Of a DNA stretch of 7,812 bases, positions 1 to 6,423 are shown piece after piece. Positions within the stretch are counted from its first letter, which is position 1; each line of letters begins with the position of its first letter. The notes under the pieces are model-generated. The model was not told where the DNA came from. It saw only the letters and a list, made by a program, of their open reading frames with translations, and did no database searches. A program made the position numbers and the translations under genes. The DNA comes from Sphingomonadales bacterium (GTDB lineage Bacteria > Pseudomonadota > Alphaproteobacteria > Sphingomonadales > Sphingomonadaceae), in the NCBI GenBank assembly GCA_013298745.1, contig JAAFIT010000098.1:1-7812 (forward strand). The letters run 5' to 3'.

Positions 1-221
1 GGGCGATTGAGCCGGGCAAAGGCGCGCACCGGCCGCGCCGTGCCTTCGCTGCCGGCATAGGCAACGCGCAATTCGGGATAGGCCCAATCGCCGCGCACCC
101 GCGCCGCGGCATCGGGGACATGGCCGGTATCGAGGTAATCGCGCAGCGCTGCTCGCAGCGCGGCAGTGGATTCGGTGTGGATAGCGACCAGCTGGTCGAC
201 GAGTTCGGATGCAGTTGTCAT
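1..221 (-). CDS. amn: AMP nucleosidase, N-terminal part (runs off left edge)
   Basis: AMP nucleosidase hydrolyses AMP to adenine and ribose 5-phosphate in cytoplasmic purine salvage. Only about the first 73 residues are present. Reading leftwards from the ATG at 221-219, the protein starts MTTASELVDQLVAIH. It then has an LRAALRDYL helix and the pair AYPELRVAY ... VRAFARLNR. From memory, these line up with the N-terminal domain of E. coli Amn (VYPSLTVTW ... TRAFGRF), including the position and spacing of the initial helix. The catalytic nucleoside-phosphorylase-like domain lies outside the window. No clear Shine-Dalgarno sequence precedes the ATG. The gene is divergent from the acyl-CoA dehydrogenase, with a repeat-bearing gap between them. 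Family assignment is fairly confident from the motif match; function is inferred from the family. Confidence 0.8.
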   Translation of the reverse strand, partial: MTTASELVDQLVAIHTESTAALRAALRDYLDTGHVPDAAARVRGDWAYPELRVAYAGSEGTARPVRAFARLNR

Positions 222-250
222 GCGCTGGCCATGCCCGAAAGCGTCGCAGC

Positions 251-283
251 TGTCATCCCGGGCTTGACCCGCGACCCAGCTTT
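251..283. repeat. Short dispersed hairpin repeat (REP-like intergenic unit)
   Basis: The stretch begins TGTCATCCCGGGCTTGACCC. It contains an imperfect stem-loop: TCCCGGG (256-262), loop CTTGA (263-267), CCCGCGA (268-274), with one mismatch. I recall this pattern (GTCATCCCGG-CTTGA-CCGGGATCC) as a high-copy intergenic repeat in many alphaproteobacterial and other proteobacterial genomes. Only one copy is visible here, so its repeat status rests on that recollection. It lies in the divergent gap between amn and the acyl-CoA dehydrogenase. Confidence 0.55.
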
Positions 284-291
284 CCTATGCG
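264..291 (+). promoter_or_regulatory. Possible promoter of the acyl-CoA dehydrogenase, partly inside the repeat
   Basis: TTGACC (264-269) matches five of six bases of a sigma-70 -35 box. TATGCG (286-291), 16 bases downstream, matches three of six bases of a -10 box. Transcription would start near 298, giving a leader of roughly 48 bases before the GTG at 346. The -10 match is weak and the -35 is part of the dispersed repeat, so this is only a candidate. Confidence 0.22.
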
Positions 292-345
292 GTATCGCCA
301 ATTCCGCCGGGTTGCGGTTCCGCCCGGCAGGACAGGAGAAGCAGC

Positions 346-1491
346 GTGCAATTTGCCCTTACCGACGACCAACTGGCCATTCAGGAGGCGGCGCGGCGCT
401 TCACGGCGGACCGCATCACGCCGTTTGCGGCGGAATGGGATGAAAAGCACATCTATCCCAAGCCGACGATCCAGGCGGCGGCCGAACTCGGCTTTGCCGC
501 GATCTATGTTTCCGAAGCCAATGGCGGCATCGGGCTGGGGCGGCTGGAGGCGGCGCTGATCATGGAGGCGATGGCCTATGGCTGCCCGTCCACCAGCGCC
601 TTCATCTCGATCCACAATATGGCGGCGTGGATGATCGATTGCTTCGGCAGCGCCGCAGTGCAGGCCAGATATCTGCCCAGCCTCGTCACCATGGCGCAGA
701 TCGCCAGCTATTGCCTTACCGAGCCGGGTTCGGGCAGCGATGCGGCGGCGCTCAAGACCCGCGCGGTGCGCGATGGCGATGACTATGTCGTCACCGGGTC
801 CAAGGCGTTCATTTCCGGCGGCGGGGTCAATGATATCTATGTGACGATGGTTCGCACCGGCGCCGATGGCCCCAAGGGTATCTCGTGCCTCGTCATCGAA
901 AAGGACATGCCCGGCGTGTCGTTCGGCGCACCCGAGCGCAAACTGGGCTGGCATTCGCAGCCGACCGCGCAAGTCAATTTCGACAATGTCCGCGTGCCGG
1001 TGGCCAATCGTGTCGGCGATGAAGGCCAGGGCTTTGCCATCGCCATGGCCGGGCTCGATGGCGGGCGGCTCAACATCGGCGCGTGCAGCCTCGGCGGCGG
1101 TCAGCGCGCACTCGACGAAGCGATTGGCTATACCCGCCAGCGTCAGCAATTCGGAAAGGCGATCGCCGATTTTCAGGCGACGCAGTTCAAGCTCGCCGAC
1201 ATGGAGACGGAACTCGCTGCGGCGCGGGCGCTGCTCTATCAGGCCGCCGCCAAGGTGAATGACGGCGCGCCCGACAAGACCCGCTTTGCCGCGATGGCGA
1301 AGCGGCTGGCGACCGACACCGGCATGGCGGTGGCCGATCGCGCGCTGCAACTCCATGGCGGCTATGGCTATCTGATGGACTTCCCGGTCGAACGTATCTT
1401 CCGCGATCTGCGCGTCCACCAGATCCTGGAGGGCACCAACGAGATCATGCGGATGATCACGGCGCGCGAACTGCTGCGAGCCAGCAATTGA
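346..1491 (+). CDS. Acyl-CoA dehydrogenase, probably isobutyryl-CoA dehydrogenase (ACAD8-like)
   Basis: This 381-residue FAD flavoenzyme is predicted to oxidise a branched short-chain acyl-CoA to its 2-enoyl-CoA. The best guess is isobutyryl-CoA to methacrylyl-CoA in valine breakdown, with electrons passed to ETF. The full family architecture is present: a helical N-terminal domain, a beta domain with YCLTEPGSGSD (122-132) and ITGSKAFISGGG-like VTGSKAFISGGG (149-160), and a C-terminal helical domain with QQFGKAIADFQATQ (267-280) and QLHGGYGYLMDFPVER (335-350). The expected catalytic base is Glu362 in ILEGTNEIMRM. The SKAFISGGG and LGWHSQPTAQV segments resemble isobutyryl-CoA dehydrogenases more than other subfamilies, but substrate is inferred. 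The GTG start is supported by AGGAGA at 334-339, six bases upstream. The stop overlaps the start of the DUF423 gene. No other valine-pathway genes are adjacent. Confidence 0.9.
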   Translation: MQFALTDDQLAIQEAARRFTADRITPFAAEWDEKHIYPKPTIQAAAELGFAAIYVSEANGGIGLGRLEAALIMEAMAYGCPSTSAFISIHNMAAWMIDCFGSAAVQARYLPSLVTMAQIASYCLTEPGSGSDAAALKTRAVRDGDDYVVTGSKAFISGGGVNDIYVTMVRTGADGPKGISCLVIEKDMPGVSFGAPERKLGWHSQPTAQVNFDNVRVPVANRVGDEGQGFAIAMAGLDGGRLNIGACSLGGGQRALDEAIGYTRQRQQFGKAIADFQATQFKLADMETELAAARALLYQAAAKVNDGAPDKTRFAAMAKRLATDTGMAVADRALQLHGGYGYLMDFPVERIFRDLRVHQILEGTNEIMRMITARELLRASN

Positions 1492-1880
1492 GCACCGCGT
1501 CCCCCCGCTGGCTGCCGGCCTTTGCCGCCGCCAACGCCGTGCTGGCGCTCACCTTCGGCACCTTTGCCGCACATGGCATCAAGGACCCGCAGGCGCGCGA
1601 ATGGATCATGACCGGGGTGATGTTTCAGTTGCCGCATGTCGCCGCGGTGTTCGGCCTCATCGCCTGGCGCAACAACAAGCTGGTGCGGTCGGGCGCCTGG
1701 GCGGTGGCGATCGGCAGCATGATCTTTGCCGCCGATCTTGATGCGCTGGCGCTCGGCGCCCCGCGCTGGGTGGCGGCACTGGCCCCCATCGGCGGATCGA
1801 TGATGATGTTCGGCTGGCTGTTCCTCGGCATCATCGCGCTCGGCGGGGACCGGCTGGCGACGCTGGCGGAGAAGGATTAA
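1488..1880 (+). CDS. DUF423 family small membrane protein
   Basis: This 130-residue inner-membrane protein of unknown function has about four hydrophobic segments (roughly residues 10-28, 45-61, 69-88 and 96-119). Conserved DUF423 (YgdD/YwdK-type) marks are visible: GTFAAHGIKD (24-33), TGVMFQLPHVAAVFGL (42-57), GSMIFAADL (76-84), LALGAPRW (87-94) and APIGGSMMMFGW (99-110). The start is a TTG at 1488-1490 that overlaps the dehydrogenase stop in the four-base string TTGA, a TTG version of the common ATGA overlap, so translational coupling is likely. No strong Shine-Dalgarno sequence precedes it. Length is normal for the family. It is followed by a convergent gap with a large inverted repeat. 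The family call is strong; no role can be given. Confidence 0.88.
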   Translation: MSTASPRWLPAFAAANAVLALTFGTFAAHGIKDPQAREWIMTGVMFQLPHVAAVFGLIAWRNNKLVRSGAWAVAIGSMIFAADLDALALGAPRWVAALAPIGGSMMMFGWLFLGIIALGGDRLATLAEKD

Positions 1881-1894
1881 GCGCGGACGCCCAT

Positions 1895-2019
1895 CTCCCC
1901 CCCATATGAGCGTAGCGAACGTAGAGTGGGGAGGGCTGGGGTGGGGGATGTGGCCACCGGCGATCAAGACCCCCACCCCGACCCTCCCCACTCTACCGCC
2001 TGCGGCGATGGGGGGAGGG
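1895..2019. repeat. Large GC-rich inverted repeat between convergent genes, possible bidirectional terminator
   Basis: Arms at 1921-1947 and 1970-1996 (27 bases each) are complementary except for two adjacent positions; a 22-base loop (1948-1969) separates them. Each arm can instead pair outward. On the left, CTCCCC (1895-1900) faces GGGGAG (1928-1933). On the right, CCCTCCCC (1982-1989) faces GGGGAGGG (2012-2019), enclosing a small CCGC-CT-GCGG hairpin (1996-2005). I recall such CCCACCCC/CCCTCCCC intergenic repeats as common in sphingomonads and related bacteria. The position between two gene ends (1880 and 2032) fits a shared transcription-stop role, but no T-tract follows the stem on either strand. 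Confidence 0.7.
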
Positions 2020-2031
2020 AGCCGCCCGCGC

Positions 2032-3849
2032 TTACGCCGCCTTTTGGGCCGCAATCCAGTCGTCGATCTTCTTTTCGAGCACCGCCATCGGCAGCGCGCC
2101 GGTCATCAGCACCTGTTCGTGAAAGCCCTTGATGTCGAACTTGGGGCCCAGCGCGGCCTCTGCCTTGGCGCGCAGCCGGCTGATGGTGAGCTGGCCGACC
2201 TTATAGGCCAGCGCCTGCGACGGGATGGCGATATAGCGCTCCACCTCGGCGGTCGCATCGGTTTTGCCCATGGCACTGTGATCGAGCATGTACTGGATCG
2301 ACTGGTCGCGGGTCCAGTTCTTCGAATGCAGCCCGGTATCGACGACCAGCCGCATGGCGCGCAGCATTTCATCGTCATAGCGCCCCTGCAACTGATAGGG
2401 ATTCTTGAACATGCCGAGTTCGGGACCGAGCGATTCGGCATAAAGCGCCCAGCCTTCGACAAAGGCGGTGTTGCCGCCGAAACGCTGGAACGGCGGCAGG
2501 CTTTCATTTTCCTGCGCCAGGCTGATCTGGAAATGGTGGCCGGGAACCGCTTCGTGGAGGAACAGCGTTTCGGTGCCCGGCGTCGTCCGCGACGGCAGAT
2601 CATAGCTGTTAAAGTAGAAGACGCCGGGGCGTGACCCATCGGGCGCACCGCCCTGATAGCTGCCGCCGGCATCGGTCTTTTCCTTGAACGCCGGGACGGG
2701 GCGGATTTCGAGCTTCGATTTGGGCAGGGTGCGGAACAGCGTCGGCACGGTGGCATCGACCCGCTTGCCGACGTCGTAAAAGGCATCGCGCATCGCCTCT
2801 TTCGACGCAAACTTGAACTGCGGATCGGTGCGGATGAATTCGAAGAATTCCTTGTTGGTGCCCTTGAAGCCGACCTGCTTCTTGACGGCTTCCATGCCCT
2901 TGGTGATGCGCTCGACTTCGGCGAGGCCGATCTTGTGGATTTGATCGGCGGTCAGGTCGGTCGTCGTCGTGCTGGCGATGAGATATTCGTAAAGATTGGC
3001 GCCGCCCGGCATCTCCGAAAGGCCGACACTGGCGCGCGAGACCGGCAGATACTCGTTCTTCAGGAAATCGCGCAGGCGGGTGAGTGCCGGATTGACCTTG
3101 GTGCCGATGGCGGTGGCATAGGCGGCCTTGAGCCGTGCCTGATCTGCCTGCGTTATGGTTGCCGGAAAGGCATTGACCGGCTTCATCATCACCGCGCCGT
3201 CGACGCCCGGGGCAAGCAGGCTATCGAGCTGATCGATGACATTCTGGACGACCAGCCGCGGCTGCACGACACCGGATTTCATGCCCTGGCGAAACCGCGC
3301 GATGGCGGCATCGATATAGGTCACGAAACCGTCCATGCGCTGCAATCCGGCTTCGTAATCGGCGAGCGTCTTGTAAGGCGCTGCGCCTTCACCCGACGAG
3401 AATTCGGGGAAGAAGGTGTGGATGCCGTAGAAGTGATCGATCGGGCGAACGATGGTGGCTGCCTGAATAGCCGGATCGAAGCCCTTCAGATCCGTGGTGC
3501 GCTGCCATTTGAAGACATCGTAACTGACCTTGTCATTGGCATCGAGCGCGTTGCGATCGATCCGGGCCAGCGCTGCCAGATCATCGATCACGGCCTGTTT
3601 TTCGGCTGCGATCCAGGCATCGGAAATATTGTCGCCGAACTCGCCGGCGTGGCTGAGATCGCCACGAAAGATGCGGCCGATGGGATTGCGATTAAGACTT
3701 GCTTCGTCGCTGGCATTGAACAGCGCGCGCAACTGTGCCGCCGGCGTGCTGGCCGGAACGGCGGCGACAGGCGCCGGTTGCGCCATCACCACGGCGGGAG
3801 ACAGCAGGGCAAGGCTGGTGGCCAACAGCAGGCGAGTGTGAAGACGCAT
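2032..3849 (-). CDS. Secreted DUF885 family protein, putative zinc metallopeptidase
   Basis: This protein of about 605 residues matches the DUF885 family, whose members look like zinc-dependent peptidases but are mostly uncharacterised. The N-terminus is a clear Sec signal peptide: MRLH-TR, a hydrophobic run, then VMA before Gln24, so export to the periplasm or outside is expected. The family hallmark HEAVPGHH is at residues 432-439, an HExxxGH-type site with Glu433 as the likely general base. It is followed by EGWALYAE (465-472), whose Glu465 could be a third metal ligand. The ATG at 3849-3847 is preferred: GGAG lies seven bases upstream (complement of 3857-3860). The GTG one codon further (3852) would be only four bases from it. 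The gene is convergent with DUF423 and divergent from the transporter. Substrate is unknown; the peptidase function is inferred from motif and family. Confidence 0.85.
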   Translation of the reverse strand: MRLHTRLLLATSLALLSPAVVMAQPAPVAAVPASTPAAQLRALFNASDEASLNRNPIGRIFRGDLSHAGEFGDNISDAWIAAEKQAVIDDLAALARIDRNALDANDKVSYDVFKWQRTTDLKGFDPAIQAATIVRPIDHFYGIHTFFPEFSSGEGAAPYKTLADYEAGLQRMDGFVTYIDAAIARFRQGMKSGVVQPRLVVQNVIDQLDSLLAPGVDGAVMMKPVNAFPATITQADQARLKAAYATAIGTKVNPALTRLRDFLKNEYLPVSRASVGLSEMPGGANLYEYLIASTTTTDLTADQIHKIGLAEVERITKGMEAVKKQVGFKGTNKEFFEFIRTDPQFKFASKEAMRDAFYDVGKRVDATVPTLFRTLPKSKLEIRPVPAFKEKTDAGGSYQGGAPDGSRPGVFYFNSYDLPSRTTPGTETLFLHEAVPGHHFQISLAQENESLPPFQRFGGNTAFVEGWALYAESLGPELGMFKNPYQLQGRYDDEMLRAMRLVVDTGLHSKNWTRDQSIQYMLDHSAMGKTDATAEVERYIAIPSQALAYKVGQLTISRLRAKAEAALGPKFDIKGFHEQVLMTGALPMAVLEKKIDDWIAAQKAA

Positions 3850-3879
3850 CACGCAACTCCGATCAGATTCGATGCCGCG

Positions 3880-3907
3880 CCTATACGCCAGTGCTGCGGC
3901 GTTGCAA
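3880..3907 (-). promoter_or_regulatory. Possible promoter of the DUF885 gene
   Basis: Read on the minus strand, TTGCAA (3907-3902, four of six -35 bases) and TATAGG (3885-3880, four of six -10 bases) are 16 bases apart. Transcription would start near 3873, leaving a leader of roughly 25 bases that includes the GGAG ribosome-binding site. The -35 lies inside the perfect palindrome CGTTGCAACG (3900-3909), which could be an operator. It is a prediction by eye in a GC-rich genome. Confidence 0.3.
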
Positions 3908-4021
3908 CGTCATCATATTGTTGCGGCAATGCCGTGAAGTGCCAGCTTGCATCTGGCGCGGCTTGCCGCCACTTTGCCGCAACGCATCCGGGCCGTAACG
4001 GGCTGCAGCTGGGCAGGAATC

Positions 4022-5350
4022 GTGAAACTCAATCGCCGCACCCTTGCTGCCTTTGCTGCGCCCTGCCTGCCGTTGACCGGCGTCGGCTTGCCGCTGGTCG
4101 TTTATCTGCCGCCCTATTACGCCAGCACGCTGGGTCTCGATCTGGCGATGACCGGCATCCTGTTCTCGCTGGTGCGCTGGCTCGATCTGCCGCTCGATCT
4201 GTGGTTCGGCCATCGCATCGACAAGACCGATACCCGCATCGGGCGATTCAAGCCGTGGATGCTCGGCGGCGGCCTTGTCATGCTGCTTGGGCTGTTCCTG
4301 GTGTTCTTCGCGCCGCCCGGCCTGTCGCCGTTCCGCGCCTTTATCGGGCTGTTCATCATGTATGCCGGCTATTCGGCGGCGCAGGTGGCGCACACCAGCT
4401 GGGGCCAGGCGTTGAGCAGCGATTATCACGAGCGCAGCCGCATCTTCGGCTGGTGGCAGGCCGGGAACATGATCGGCCTGCTCGGCCTGCTCGCGGTGCC
4501 GCCGCTGGCCGGCGTGCTGGCGCCGCGCTTCGGCTGGACGTCGGGGCCGGCGCTCGGCATCCACGGCATGGGCTGGGTGCTGGTGGCGCTCTTGCCGGTG
4601 GCGCTGCTGCTGGCGACGACGATGGTGCCGGAACGGCGATCGGTCCACGGCACCCCGCACGGCTGGGCCGATGTCTGGTCGGCGTTGAAACAGCCACTCC
4701 TTCGCCGGCTGCTGCTGATCGATCTGTTCGCCAGCCTGGCGCCGGGCTTTGGCGGTGCCTTGCTGATCTTCTTCTTCGAAAGCGTGCGCGGCTTTTCGGT
4801 TGAAACGGCGCGCTTCCTCCTGCTGTTCTATTTCGGTGCGGGGTTGATCGGTGCACCGCTATGGGGCTGGTTCGCGCGGCGAACGTCAAAGCACCAGGCG
4901 GTGATGTGGTCGATCGGCAGCTATGCCGTTCTGCACGCCTCGCTGGTACTGCTGCCCAACAACAATCTGTGGGTGGCGGCCGCCGCGATGCTGTTCGCCG
5001 GCATTCCGGCGGTGGCACCGCCATTTCTGGTGCGCGCCATGCTCGCCGATGTTGCCGACGCCGAAACGCTCGCCAATGGCAAGAACAACGCCGGGCTTTA
5101 CTATGCCGTACTCGTCGGGGTGCAAAAGCTCGGCTATGCCATCCCGATCGGCGTTTCCTATGCCATCCTCGCGATGGTCGGTTTCAATGCCAAGATCGGC
5201 ACCGCCAACACCGAAACTGCCATCGCCGGGCTGACGGCGCTGTTTCTGATTCCGCCGGTATTGTCGGCGATTATTGCTGCCTGGCTCGCCAAGGGCTGGA
5301 CGATTACCGAGGATGTACAGGCCCGCACCGCTGAGGCGCTGGCAAACTGA
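4022..5350 (+). CDS. MFS transporter, GPH (glycoside-pentoside-hexuronide) cation symporter type
   Basis: This inner-membrane secondary transporter has about 442 residues and roughly twelve hydrophobic segments. The loop DLWFGHRIDKTDTRIGRFKP (59-78) matches the GPH/MelB signature, in which Asp residues in helix II and the DxxxGRxRPW-like loop are conserved. Asp55 and Asp59 sit where cation-binding Asp residues occur in that family. The C-terminal half has LADVADAETLANGKNNAGLYYAV, the GPH-type motif of the second half. I place the start at the GTG of 4022-4024, giving VKLNRRTLAAFAAPCLP as N-terminus, with AGGA at 4015-4018 just upstream. The frame stays open up to a TTG at 3947, but the extra 25 residues look unlike a transporter start. 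Substrate is unknown; sugars or glycosides are typical but not shown. No sugar catabolic genes are adjacent. Confidence 0.8.
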   Translation: MKLNRRTLAAFAAPCLPLTGVGLPLVVYLPPYYASTLGLDLAMTGILFSLVRWLDLPLDLWFGHRIDKTDTRIGRFKPWMLGGGLVMLLGLFLVFFAPPGLSPFRAFIGLFIMYAGYSAAQVAHTSWGQALSSDYHERSRIFGWWQAGNMIGLLGLLAVPPLAGVLAPRFGWTSGPALGIHGMGWVLVALLPVALLLATTMVPERRSVHGTPHGWADVWSALKQPLLRRLLLIDLFASLAPGFGGALLIFFFESVRGFSVETARFLLLFYFGAGLIGAPLWGWFARRTSKHQAVMWSIGSYAVLHASLVLLPNNNLWVAAAAMLFAGIPAVAPPFLVRAMLADVADAETLANGKNNAGLYYAVLVGVQKLGYAIPIGVSYAILAMVGFNAKIGTANTETAIAGLTALFLIPPVLSAIIAAWLAKGWTITEDVQARTAEALAN

Positions 5351-5370
5351 GGCGGAACTCTCGCGCGGCT

Positions 5371-5391
5371 GCCCCGTTGTGGAGACGGGGC
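5371..5391. terminator. Perfect 7-bp hairpin after the transporter gene
   Basis: GCCCCGT (5371-5377) and ACGGGGC (5385-5391) form a perfect stem around the loop TGTGGAG. It begins 20 bases after the transporter stop and ends 24 bases before the lipoprotein start. No T-tract follows, so an intrinsic terminator is possible but not typical. Confidence 0.4.
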
Positions 5392-5415
5392 GGACCACGT
5401 TGAAGAATTCTGCCG

Positions 5416-5796
5416 ATGACCATTTTCAAAGCCGCAACCATGGCGCTTGCCGCCACTTGTCTGCTCGCCGGCTGCACCACCGACCAATATGGCAACCAGA
5501 GCGCCTCGCGCGGTTTGAAGGGCGCCGGCATTGGCGGGGCCGGTGGGGCCGTCGTTGGCGCGCTGACAGGTGGTGACGTGCTGGCCGGTGCCGCAATCGG
5601 TGCTGCCGCCGGTGCCGTAATCGGCATCGTCACCGCGGATCGCAACCGGTATGAAGATCGCGATGGCCAGCGTTATTATTACGACAACAGCGGCCGCCAG
5701 TACAAATATGACAAGCAAAGGCGATTGACGCGCCTGCTCCTGCTGCCCATGAGTCTGCCGCGAACCGCCACGATACGGCGGACGTGGGAGAGCTGA
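5416..5796 (+). CDS. Small glycine-zipper lipoprotein
   Basis: This 126-residue protein starts with a short lipoprotein signal, ending in the lipobox LLAGC with acylation expected at Cys20. The next residues (TT, then DQYGNQ) do not give the Asp+2 inner-membrane retention signal, so outer-membrane anchoring is likely. Residues 35-72 form an Ala/Gly-rich segment (GAGIGGAGGAVVGAL ... AAIGAAAGAVIG) typical of glycine-zipper (YMGG/OmpA-associated) domains. A Tyr-rich stretch, RYYYDNSGRQYKYD (86-99), follows. The last 27 residues (RRLTRLLLLPMSLPRT...) change character abruptly to Arg/Leu-rich, and a one-base frame change near 5710 would give a more ordinary Ala-rich tail. The ATG at 5416 has only a weak GAAGAA upstream. 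The stop lies three bases before the GST start, so the two are probably cotranscribed. The role is unknown. Confidence 0.75.
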   Translation: MTIFKAATMALAATCLLAGCTTDQYGNQSASRGLKGAGIGGAGGAVVGALTGGDVLAGAAIGAAAGAVIGIVTADRNRYEDRDGQRYYYDNSGRQYKYDKQRRLTRLLLLPMSLPRTATIRRTWES

Positions 5797-5799
5797 GCC

Positions 5800-6414
5800 A
5801 TGAAACTTTATGATTCGATCGGACCCAACCCGCGCGTCGTGCGCATGGCACTGGCCGAAAAGGGCATGTCGATCGACACGGTCACCGTCGACCTGATGGG
5901 CGCCGAAAACCGCCAGGCCGGCTATCTCGCCAAGGTGCCGACCGGCGGGCTTCCGGCACTCGAGCTCGATGACGGGACGGTGATCGCCGAAATCACCGTC
6001 ATCGCCGAATATCTCGAAGATCTTGAACCCAATCCCGCCATCATCGGCACCACCGCCGCCGAGCGCGCCGAAACCCGGATGTGGACGCGCCGCATCGACC
6101 TCGCCATCGCCGAGCCGATGACGACGAGCTTTCGCGCCGCGGAAGGGCGCGCGCTGTTCGCGCCGCGAATGACGCTGGTCAGCGGTGAAGCCGCCGCGGA
6201 GCTGAAGGCCATCGCGCAGGAAAAGCTGCTGTGGCTCGACAAACTGATGCAGGGCCGGACCTGGGTCTGCGGCGACCGCCACACCCTTGCCGACCTGTTG
6301 CTGCTCGCCTTTGTCGAATTCGGTACCAGCGTCGGCCAGCCACTGCCCGCCGCCGCGACCTGGCTGCCCGAGTGGCACAAGCGCGCCGCCGCCCGCCCCA
6401 GCGCTACCGCCTGA
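5800..6414 (+). CDS. Glutathione S-transferase family protein (GTT2-like)
   Basis: This 204-residue cytoplasmic protein has the two-domain GST layout. The N-terminal thioredoxin fold (about 1-75) starts MKLYDSIGPNPRVVRMALAEKG. It has a cis-Pro at Pro52 in GLPALELDDGT and the glutathione-contact segment IAEITVIAEYLE (62-73). The usual Ser after Glu64 is Ile, and Thr66 is nearby, as in GTT2-like members. The all-helical C-terminal domain contains the TLAD N-capping box (162-165) and ends with EWHKRAAARPSA, a common GST terminus. It would conjugate or reduce electrophiles with glutathione, but the substrate cannot be inferred. The candidate catalytic residue is Ser6 or Asn10. The start ATG has GGAG (5787-5790) nine bases upstream, inside the end of the lipoprotein gene. 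The methyltransferase starts nine bases after its stop. Confidence 0.88.
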   Translation: MKLYDSIGPNPRVVRMALAEKGMSIDTVTVDLMGAENRQAGYLAKVPTGGLPALELDDGTVIAEITVIAEYLEDLEPNPAIIGTTAAERAETRMWTRRIDLAIAEPMTTSFRAAEGRALFAPRMTLVSGEAAAELKAIAQEKLLWLDKLMQGRTWVCGDRHTLADLLLLAFVEFGTSVGQPLPAAATWLPEWHKRAAARPSATA

Positions 6415-6423
6415 TCAATCCGC

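Noticed and set aside
253..1419. Long open frame on the minus strand (388 codons) opposite the acyl-CoA dehydrogenase
   Set aside because: It is antisense to a clear enzyme gene, has no recognisable domain, and has the His/Arg-rich composition typical of antisense frames in GC-rich DNA.
3941..3957. GCCAG-CTTGCAT-CTGGC hairpin in the divergent gap
   Set aside because: Five base pairs in GC-rich DNA is within chance expectation and it has no supporting context.
3947..4021. 25-codon N-terminal extension of the transporter from a TTG
   Set aside because: The extra residues are not hydrophobic or family-like. The GTG at 4022 begins directly with a typical transporter N-terminus and has an AGGA upstream.
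2935..4803. Long open frame on the plus strand (622 codons)
   Set aside because: It runs antisense to the DUF885 gene and then through the wrong frame of the transporter gene. Both overlapped genes have strong family motifs and this frame has none.
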